Positions 1 through 11,400 of a stretch of DNA of 64,000 nt are shown in pieces. Where the stretch lies: contig NC_134829.1 of NCBI RefSeq assembly GCF_004210375.1, positions 28,226,034 through 28,290,033 on the forward strand, written 5' to 3'. Below the pieces are notes generated by a model. That model saw only the letters and a list, made by a program, of their open reading frames with translations, was not told where the DNA came from and ran no database searches. The translations under genes were made by a program, and so were the position numbers. The stretch is from Tachypleus tridentatus (Eukaryota > Arthropoda > Merostomata > Xiphosura > Limulidae). Position 1 is the stretch's first letter. Every line of letters starts with the position of its first letter.

Positions 1-2300
1 CCTTTCTTCTATTTCCCTTCCAGTTTCTGTCTTTACCCTTGACTGGATCTAGATCTGCTTCTGGGTCTGATTATAACTCTTCATTCTCATATAGCCTTTA
101 CCGTTCCCTTCCAGAGTACATATTCATGACTCTTGATTCCCGTGCATTCTTCCTGTTATGTTCTTTCATATTCTACCCTTCCTACTGGAGTTCTGCCTCA
201 TGGTTCAATTGGTCTATCCCTATCTATCTTTTTCCTCCAAGCCTTGGTTAGAGTTGTGTTTCCATCAGATTCAACATCTTAGTTTATTCTTTCTTCCCAT
301 ATTCATCGTCCAGCAGATGAGATTCTGCAGTCTGGTAGTATATTAAAGTTTCCTCTTCATCAGGTATCCTTTAAATTTGCACTGTACAGCCATTCTGACT
401 CATGCTTTATCTTCCATGGCTTTGCACTGCTCACCACTGAGATTGGATGTTTCACAAGATCACTTGTAGGTGAAAGCCTCATGATATTTTGCTTCATAAA
501 TATTCCTGTACTGAATTGTACCACCTATTGGCCTTATGTGTAAAGCAGAAGGGGATAGCTGCTTATCTCTTCCATGACTTGATGCAATAAATTGGTGTGA
601 TATGCTTTTCACAATAGGGTTTTGTGTATCACCCACTGCACTGTTTTATGTGGTGACATATATCCATACTCTCCAATGCATTTTGATGTCTTTTTTTTTT
701 TTTGTGGAATGTAGGAGTTCTTACTACTTACCAGTTCCAAGCTGCTGGGGTTATTGACAATGGAGGCACCATCATGAATTGATTTCACAAAAAGATAGCT
801 ATAATCATTCAGTTGAGAGTAGGGCAGTGGTGTTTTTCTGCTGTAGATGAGAGTTAACCTCCAGAGGAGTTGAGCCATTATCTTCCTGGATAATATGGCC
901 TACTGATACCATTTACACAACCACTGAAGTTGAGCTGTAGAGAATGCAATTTACCCATTCAATTGGGAGCCCTATTCCTGCCACCATGTGGATGTTAGTA
1001 TCCCATGGTCAGCTGTGAACCAATCAACATAACTCCTCATGCTGGTTTTGGGTTGTCTATCTTTCTACCTTGATTTCCTTTATCTTTGTTATGGATCACA
1101 TTGGTGGTACACAGGATTGTTACAGTTTTCTTCTTGGCTATCTCCACTTTCTCTTTTTTAATGGATATGTTATTGCCATTTAAATGGTTCTGTGCAGTTT
1201 CACAGTTAAGGGAGTTGACTGCATGTGATAGACATCCTTTTGATACCACACATGAAGTTTTTAGATAGATAGCTTGGTGATAATCCATTTATCTTATGTG
1301 GGAATCAGAATGGTTCTCAAGTTTATGGTTCTTGTGTTTGAGGTGGAGACTGTATGATCCTCATTCTAACCCTTTCATGGATGTTGGTACCCTGTGAGGA
1401 GGTTTTGGATGTAGTTAACTTATTAAGTATAGTTCTCTTAACTGAGATGTTCTCCAATATTTTTCTACACTGATATCTTGCACATTCTACACATGGGCAA
1501 AGAGTGAATCTGGTCAGAAGTGGTGTGGTTCCTCTCTTCAGATCTTCTGATTTTATTCTATCATTTACAGAAGTGTCCTTCAGATGCTTTCAAGGGATGG
1601 ATACATTTGTTCTTTTCTTACACTGTTCCCTCCTCCTAATCATTGTGGGATTCTAGCTAATCTTGGGAGAAGTCAGAAGTACCACACCAGAAATTATAAT
1701 TTTCCAATACTGAAAAATGTATTTCCAGTAGGTAATTCCTTTCTGCTCACATTTTCCACGTTTCATTCCCTTACTGTTCAGGTGCTTCCCTCTTCTGACA
1801 AACTTTGAAGTGATAGTTCAGTAGAGGTGCATAGAGGGAGTCACAAGCATTATGTCAATGTACTATACTCATATGGGTGGAGAGGTGGCACATAATGATA
1901 TACATAAGAGACATGTTGAAATCATTTGATTCCAATAGGAAGGAGTGGAAGGCTTGTAGTATGTATAAAGAAAGAGTTCACATATAGGGGACAGCAATGA
2001 ACAATAATAGATGATTTTCTAAGCAGAGGGAAGTATCTATTGAAAATACTTTTTTAATATAGGAAAATTATAACTTCCATAATTTTCTGATATTATGTTA
2101 TTAGCAATGTTTAATTTATCAAAGTGGATGCTAAGTTATTGTCTATAGCAATTGTGGCCTTTTTTCAATAATCCGTTTTTTTTCACCTATTAACACTGAA
2201 TGAAGCTAACAAAGTAAAATGTTTTTGTTTGTGTTCTACATATCTCATGGCATATTACAAAAACTAATACATACTATATTCTTGCTGCATATCCTTGTAG
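1..2300. other. Intron or upstream sequence with no recognised exon
   Basis: No exon of the neighbouring ligase gene could be identified here, although the gene must continue to the left because its first visible exon starts in mid-codon. On the minus strand around 620-940, short protein-like stretches are interrupted by stops, which suggests an old retroelement or pseudogene remnant. I cannot name the family. The remainder is T-rich and AT-rich without obvious repeats. Confidence 0.4.
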
Positions 2301-2488
2301 TCCTGTTGGGGCGTATAGTTCTTCTTAGGCTGTTTGAAAAACCTGACATCCATGATGCATACACTATCACCTGTGGTGTTTTTATTATATGGTTGAGCTT
2401 CAGACTAGTCAGTTGTTTGTCTACAGCTTTCCAGAGTTATCCCCAGTGGAATCTGTTTATAAAGGAAGTTAAACAGTGGCTTGCTGTT
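2301..2488 (+). CDS. MARCHF6: MARCHF6 exon (first visible)
   Basis: The acceptor follows CTTGTAG at 2300 and the donor is GTAAGT at 2489. The exon starts with the last two bases of a codon and ends in phase 0. It encodes LLGRIVLLRLFEKPDIHDAY and onward to the KEVKQWLAV segment, corresponding to the vertebrate stretch with HxxYTxxCGL and FxKVKEW. The acceptor could lie further upstream because the reading frame stays open to 2219, but that region is not family-like. Confidence 0.75.
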
Positions 2489-5400
2489 GTAAGTATTTGA
2501 AGTATACTTCCCAATTATTACTGTAAAGTGTACATAGCTATTTTTGGTTAAGTTGCTTTTGATATATAATGACTGTTGTATCACAACATTAAGATTGGAA
2601 ATGTTATATTTCAGACTTAGATTTATTTATAGAAATATGTCAGTAATGCTGGGAACAGTTGTATAATAGTTATTGTTAAAGCTGGTTTGTGATTTCTTAA
2701 AAAAGTTGTGCATGGTTATTTTCCAGCTTTCTTCTGTATTTGTTTGTTTCATTCATATAAAATTTCCATGGTGAGACAGTGGCAAGTCTATATTGACACA
2801 GCAAATAGCCCAATGTGGTTTTGCTCTGAAACACAACGAAAGAAACAACAGAAACTAATGTAAAATGTAAGTTGGGGAAAAAATGGTAAACAATGAATCC
2901 AGAGATGCCAACCATTACGATTTGAGCATAATCATTACAATTTTGGTGTATGCATTATGACTATATGCTTATACAGACAAATATTATGACTTGTTGCAAC
3001 TCCCAAATTATTATATATTATATAGGCCTATACAATAAAGTAATAAATTGTTCCCCAGGGCTTGAAAGGGATGAAAAGAAAATTTCTAGTGAGATACAAA
3101 TAAAATTTGATAATAAATAAAATACAGTCCAAATGGCTACTTGTAATAATCATGTTTGTGCTTGAAATAATAAAAATTATTTGTATCTCCAACATCTACC
3201 AAAAGTTTGAGTGCGGTGCTTCTCCATACAAGGTACTAGTTATGTCATCAGTGCTTGTCAGCCAATCAGCGCTTGCATAGATGGGTATTTTCGTTTTCTA
3301 AGCGGCATAGAAACATCAATGCGATCATTCACAAGTTGGACAAAAAGAGGTCTCATTCACCAGATTGTCTTGTTTCTGGCAAATCTGAAAGGACTAAAAC
3401 TGCGAATCAAAAATTTAGGAAAGAGTATAGTGCAAAATATCCAGTCATTGCATCAAAAGTCAGTGACAGTCATGCATTTTGTACAGTTTGTTACATCGAT
3501 TTTTCTGTGGCGCATGGCGGGAAAACGATTGTTCCAGATATATAAAATCGGCATCTCACCAACAAAAGGCTGAGGTAAAGACAAAAACAATGCAGATAAC
3601 AACATTGAGTAAGAATTCAGAATATGAAAAAGAATTTCAAAAGAATTTTTTTAAATTTATTTATTAAATACACAAAACACTCATAAATGAGCAACCTATA
3701 GCAGTAATAAATAATGATAGTTGTAATAATAATAATATAATAATAAACAGCTTAGAGACATTGGTCAGGCCTAGTAACCACAAATGATAAAGGGCTCTGT
3801 CTACAATCATTACATTCAGTCATTTATGTTACTGAGTAACATAGTTTCACACTAGAGCTCTAGAAAAACATGCACTATGGATAGCTACTATTCACTCTAA
3901 TGGTAGATCTACAAAAAAAAATTAAAATTAAACTTCTGAAATGCCTTCCCAGTGACTCAAGAGAATGTCTGCAGGCTTATATCACTTAAAACTTGGTTTC
4001 CATACTCATGGTGGACACAGCACAGATAGCCACTTGTGTAGCTTTGTGTTTAAAAACAAACAATCTTTTGACATTTTTGTTCATAAATATTAAAATGATT
4101 TTACTGGTTTACAAAAGTAAAACTTTTGTATTTTTTATTCAGGTTTGAATTTAATAGAAGAATTTTTTATTGCAAGTGTTAAAAGAAATTTCTCACACAT
4201 TAATATTAATTAACATATTACTATGAAATTTGGCCTTTTATTTTATTTCAATCAATTAATAAAAGTGAAAGATTTTAGCATGGCATAATTTCATATATCA
4301 CTTTCAACTCTGCAAAAATTTGTTTTAGATTAGATATTTGTTTCTATGTTATTTGAAAAGAAAAAACAACTACACACTAAACATTTTTCATCTTTGTGAT
4401 GACGAGAAACCCCCTTGAAGTAAAAATGTGTCTCAGGACAGCTGATATGGGTATTAATACTTTTACCAAAATAAAGAAGGTGACCTGAAGATGACTAAGA
4501 AGGTGAAAACATTATTCTCTCTTTTATTTTGGTAAAAGTGTTAACACCCATATCACCCATCCTGAGATACATTTTTAATCTTCATTAGAGTTGAAAGCTG
4601 TACCTGGATTTGTTGAAAATGATTAATTTTTCTTGTAAACTTTACAGGTTTGTAAATCAATCATTGGAATCTTCCTGTTAGTGGGTGTTATTCCCTTGTT
4701 GTTGGGCCTTTTTTTTGACCTAGCTTTCATTGTCCCATTGAAGATACCTGATAGTGAAACACCAGTGCTTTATGTATGGCAGGTTGGTCAATTTTTGTCT
4801 TGATTGTGTTCATGCATCAAATCAGTTTATGATAAATGTTCTGCTATTTTTTTGCTTTTGAAAAACCTTCAGTATTTCATGCAGATGAACAAAAGGTGGG
4901 CCGTGTAAGATACAACATAATTCCTAACACATCAGATAACATATTAGTAACTTGTCTTTATGCCATTTGTTATTGGTCGGATACATACACTACATCATAT
5001 TGAATGATTTTAACATTTTTCTCTTACAACATTGAGAATGAAGAACTGATTTAAAAATTTTGGTAAAATCTCTAATTTTCTGTATAAATAAATACGTATG
5101 GGACCTCAGCAGTAAGTAGAGAGATTTTGCGATAAAAATGGTAAGTTTTATTACTGGAAAACGTTTTCTAGTTATTTGACAGAACTTCGTAAATGTCATG
5201 CCTTTAGTGGCTACAGCTAGTCAACTTATGTGTTTTTCCAAAAAAATATCTCATTTTTGGTTTTATATTTGTTTAATATCAAATTTTATACTTATATTTA
5301 TATATTTAATTATTACATTTCTTAAAACAAAATGAAAAAAGTTTTAAATTAAAAAAAAATTGAAACAATTTAAACACATAGTATTTTAATCTTCAGGAAT

Positions 5401-8400
5401 CAGTTGAAAGATACTTGAGAATGATGCACAACAAATTATCAGAAAAGCCTTATCAATCAATTATTGTAGTTTTATGCTTTCATAAATGTTATGCTTTTGG
5501 CCAGTTTTTTTAAAACTATATTGACCATCGCTTACAACTGCTCTGAATATTCATATTCATACCTAAATTTATCAAGTGTCAAAAAACGTTATTGTATTTT
5601 TTTATTTCTGGCTTAACATTAAAATGCCTTGTGTGTATACAATAAGGGTTTTATTCTATGTAAATGGAAACTCTGTTTAAAATATTGAAACTAAAACAAG
5701 AAACCTGTAATATGAATTTTGATTCATTCTACTTTTTCTGTGACTTTACACTTTACTGTAAGTAACAAACTGGGAATAACAAACCTCATCAGACTTCTGT
5801 TTCAATTGAAATCACAATGAGTTGAAAAACAAATTCTAATTATAAGTGCAAATGGATGAACTTTGCACACTTTCCAAAATTATTATGTTCGTTCTATTAA
5901 AACTTAGCAGAGGCACACAGTGTTCAGTTTATAACATAACTGGGGGAATTCCATATGTTTTAGAAATTAAAACAGCTAAAATGGGATAGAGAAAACCCCA
6001 TAAAACTATGTTTTATCTCTCTTAATGTAGTCATCAGATGCCATGTTAGTAGTGGTGAAACATAGTCTTATTGTAGTTTTCCTATGTCATTTTACCTGTT
6101 TTATTTTTGATAGTGTTCACTTTGTCTTTATCTACATGTATATTGGGTTTTGTGCCTTAAGTGTCAAAGCCAATCAAAAGGAAAAATAGTATTTAAGGTT
6201 TTAATATCCATATTTAAAGTGAATATGAAAAATGTTACTTGTGTGGGGTAGATTAAACATGAACTGAAACATTCTTAGTTTGTGACTGATCACATTAATT
6301 TCACATGAAAACTGTTCACGAGCATTAATTTTTGTTAATGCATTAATACCTTTATGTCAGTGCCTTTTAATTTTTTCTGGGGTTGATATTTTTTATGCAT
6401 TTTTAACATAAACATATTTAACTAACACTCATAAAATACATTACTGAGTAACTTGATGAAGAAATTTCAATAAAACATTGAGTTAAAATAGCTGAATATT
6501 CAATAAAAATTATTGAGCAGATTCACCTTTTACTTTAAGATAGCTTATTTCAAAAGTGGGTTTAATTTTCTATGCAAAAAATTTGATTCTGTTCCCAATA
6601 TCATCCAACTATTTGAAACATTCTAATGTTTTTGTGTGACTTTTATAACCATTTTATACTAACTGTGATTGACAAGATTTTATGTAAATGTTTGTTAATT
6701 TATAATACTGAAAACTGTGTTTATAATATTTTGTTCTAAACATGCTTAATTGGAGTAAAACATAAATGATTTCTATATTTCCTCTAAACTGTGTTGTGAA
6801 AAACTGATTATGAATTATGCTTATATTAATATAAATGAATAAATAAACATAAGAAGTTGGGTTTGAACATTTTAAAATACAAATGCAGAAATAAGTAGCT
6901 AGATTACTTGGTTCAGATGTATAAAAGGGTAAGAAATAGTGTTTCTAAGAATTATTAAGAAAATGTAGAAACAGTCAATACAAAGTGTGTGTGTGTACAA
7001 ATCTATTGAAAACCAAGGCTTCAGTTACCACACTTACTCCATTATATACATTCATGTAATAATTTTTACCTGCAATAATAGTGTTTTGGCCAAAGAGTGT
7101 GACTTGTATGTGTATCTATAGGTTAAATTTGGAAAAATGTGTATTGCTACATATGAGTAGGACCTACTTTTATAGATTTTCCTGAAATCAAGAAATATCT
7201 GATAGGCTCTAAACTCCCACTTGCATCCTGAAATGTTGTATTATGTTTCATTGGTTAATATACTTTTTGCTGTTGTTTTTATTCATTCTTTATATTTCTT
7301 TTCCTTTTACTGTTTATTTAAACTTTGCATTGTTTTTCATGATGGTTGTGCTTTATTTAATGGTTATTAACTGTTATATATATAATTAAATTATATGACT
7401 TAGTGTAGACAAGCTTTTATGAACTTGACAATTACATATTGTTTTCAGAAATGAGATTCATGTATATATTAAACTTAGGAATGTATCATTTAGTATAAGA
7501 ATGTGCTGTTCATACATTTATAAGTTGTTAGATATCTTAATCTGTTTTGTCAGAGAAAGTAACAAGACATATTATATTTATTTCTTTGAGGATTGGGTCA
7601 TTGGAGTTTTACAGGCAAAACTGTTGGCTATTATTATACTTGCAAGACCTGACTGGTGGTTAGCAGATGTTATTCAAAAGGTTTGATTTTAATGAATTTT
7701 TTATAAAAACACTTTACAAGGTGTTATTATGTGTTAAACAAGTTTTGTTAATCACAAGACATAATTTAAGTTTGTTATCAAATAATATTACTACATTGTA
7801 TTAAGGATCTTGTATATGTTGTTGCATGAGATTTCGTATTGGTAATATACTTTTCAGATTGTTTTATTATAGCTAACCATGAAAAAATCCCTTTAATCAA
7901 TAAAACGTCATGTATGTGATATAATATTTTTCAAAACTGTCACAGTTTTCAGGGATTTTATCTTAAATTTAGTCATTATATTATTTTATAGTACTAAGCA
8001 TGATTAATTGGTATGAAAAGGATGTTTTACACATCAGCAGGACTACTTAAGAGAGAAATATCTTACACTGTTAAGGAAGTTTATCTCATATGGAAAAGGT
8101 ATTTCACACTAATCATTATTAAAGTATTCTGAAAAGATACTTTACATTATTTAATAGGAGTGTATGGTATGGAAAGACTAGCTTACACTGTTAAGGAGGA
8201 TTGATATTTTACACTAATAAGCAAGTATAACCTGCTATTTAGAGGATATTTTACACTAATAAGCACAGTTACCTGGTAGAGAAAGGCTATTTTGGCTGTA
8301 ATGTGGGGTTACCTTTTATAGAAAGGATATTTTATGCTATTCAGGATAATTATATGTTAGAGAAACAATAGTTTACATAAATAAGCAGGATCATTTGGCA

Positions 8401-11400
8401 GGGAAGTGATATTTTATGCTGATAAGCAGGAATACCCTGTAGGGAAAGGATATTTTCACACTACTAAGCAGGAATATCTTTAATGTAAAGGATATTTTGG
8501 ACTATTAAGCAGACTTAGTGGTAGGGAAGGGATATCTTACACTATTAAACAGAACTGCCAAATATGGAAAGAATTATTTTACAGCAGTATGCTGAATTAC
8601 TGGATATTTTATATTAACCAGAATTATTTGGTAAAGAAAAGATATTTTAATACTACTGATCATGATTAACTGATAAAGAAAGGATATTCTAATATTACTG
8701 ATTATGGTTAACTGGTAAAGAAAGGTTATTTTAATACTACTGACTAGAATTAACTGATAAAGGATATTTTAATACTACTGATTAGGATTAACTGATAAAG
8801 GATATTTTAATACTACTGATTAGAATTAACTGATAAAGGATATTTTAATACTACTGATTAGGATTCACTGGTAAAGAAAGGATATTTTAATACTACTGAT
8901 TAGGATTAACTGATAAAGGATATTTTAATACTACTGATTAGAATTAACTGATAAAGGATATTTTAATACTACTGATTAGAATTAACTGATAAAGGATATT
9001 TTAATACTACTGATTAGGATTAACTGATAAAGGATATTTTAATACTACTGATTAGGATTAACTGGCAAAGAAAGGATATTTTAATACTACTGACCAAGAT
9101 TAACTGAAAAATGATATTTTGATACTACTAATCAGGATTAACTGATAAAGAAAGGATCAACAGGTAAAGACACTGAGACTAAATTATTGCTATTCTAAGA
9201 TGGTCTGTGCTACTGTACATTAATTATTGACATATTTTCTTTTATTAAAATAAAAAGTAGTTTGGAATAAAACTATCATACTTTTATGTTAGAGGACATC
9301 TTTAAATATTCCTGTATTATTTATTTTGTTATATACTTATTAATGCCACATGTCCAATTGTAGTGAGTACAGTATACATAAACTTTAAGTGGCTTTAGAG
9401 TTCAGTCACTCAAGAAGTGATAGTATTTATGGTATAAATATGATGAGAATTTCTAGCTTTGAGGTAAATCATTTTATCCATCCAGCATCAGTTTAATAAT
9501 GCAGAACAATCTTTACCCAAGTCAATGGTGCTTTAGGGAAATTTTAGTGCATTTTATTTATTATACTCTGGCACCAGAGTAACAAAAAAATGTATTAGTG
9601 GGAACACAAGAAAGGACAAAAACTTTATTGCTCATTAATATGAAATTTATAATAAGAACTTTTTAGAGAAAGTTGTTAGTTTAATATTGCCTAGAAATAC
9701 AGTAATTTAAATGTCCATCTGTGTATCTTTTGTTGCTTTTACTATTTTAATAAGAAATCATAAACTTATACTTAAAATATATTAAAGAACTGTTTTTCAA
9801 ATTGCTTTCAAATATATTTGAAATACTTTAATCTATTATGAAGATTATATATACTACAAGATTGTTTAAAAAAAACAGCCCACAAAAATGTTAATAAATT
9901 TTCCTTTACATGGTTTTTTTTATTTCAGATACACTGTGATGGATTTAACCAAGTTAGTCTTAGAACAGTTTGTATGAATATGGTCCTGCCAACTGTTATA
10001 TTTCTGGTGTTGGCTTTGATACTTCCTTTTGGTGTGTCGTCTTATTTAGCTTTTCATTTTGGTGAGTGAAATTTTAAGTATCTTTTATCTTTTATTATCT
10101 AAATTTTCCTTAGAGTTTTGTGACTTGAAATATATCAACAAAATTATTTGTGACCTAGTAGTTAATGTGACTAGCTGCAGGTCAAAATATTTAGGGTTTG
10201 AGATGTGATGTTACTAAACCTGTCCAGCATTTTCAGCTGTGGGCATATTAATTCCTCTTATTTTGTTCATAGAGCTAAATAACCTCTTTGTTATGGTAGG
10301 TGCAGCTGGCTGGTAACGTTCTCTCTGATAAGTAGTTCAAAATTAGGAATGGATATGCCTAAACCTTAGGATCTCTTATCTGGTCATTTAGCCCATGTGT
10401 GCATGTTATTCTACATGAAAATTCGTATTACTAGTAATCTGTTCATGTAGCATAGCATCAAAATATACTTGATTTAGTAGCCATTTTTAAAAACTAAAAA
10501 ATTGTATTAAATTTAAGAAATACTATTTTCACTTCAATCATTTTAAAGCATGTGTTTTTTGTATTAAACTCTAGTAAAGTGCTGCTTTGGGTTTATGCAT
10601 GTGTAAGGATTCAGAAAACAAACTTATTGATTTCTGTAATAGTCTGTATAAATAGATAAGTGTCACAGTCACAAAAAATTTACAAAATGTAGTCATTAAT
10701 TAACAGGTGTACTCAAGATAAATAATATTGACTGGAGTTAAGTAAGGTTTGACTCCACCAGTTATATTTATATGTACATATTAATTTAATTCTTGAGCAT
10801 GCATAAACTTTAGGCTTTAAATCAGTTGTAATAAGAAAGAAATATTTCATTACTGCTTTACCTATTATTGACAATCACTGTTTGGTAATGTTAAGATAGT
10901 ATCATTTTTTAATACTTTGTTTAAAATCTTTAACACACATTGTATGATACTACAAAATTAATTTGCTTTTTAATACAATGTTTAAAACTGTCACAGCCAT
11001 TTCTTGGTAATGCTACAGTAATTGTTCTTAACATCATGTTACACTCATTGCTTGGTGGTAATTATTACCCTTGCCCCTGGAGGGAGATAAGAGATTGCAA
11101 TGTGTGTGTATGTGTATGTCTGTTTTTTATGTACATATCTCAGAAACTAGTAGACTAATGTACATGTAAATTTTACATAAGATAGTTAGTTAGTATGAAA
11201 CAGTTCTCAAATTTTGTCTGGATATAAATCTGGATTCTATATCACTTTGAAACATTTTTTATAATTGGGATATAGGGCATTTTCACAATTTTTGATTAAA
11301 ATTAGGTAAGTTGTGATTGAAGTTGTACCAAATGTCACAGACATATTTAGGCGGAGACTCATAACACTACAAAAAATAATCTAGATAACTGATCATTCCA

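Noticed and set aside
2219-2300. An ATG start for the first MARCHF6 exon
   Set aside because: The protein continues upstream in all family members and a good acceptor lies at 2300; the ATG is probably intronic.
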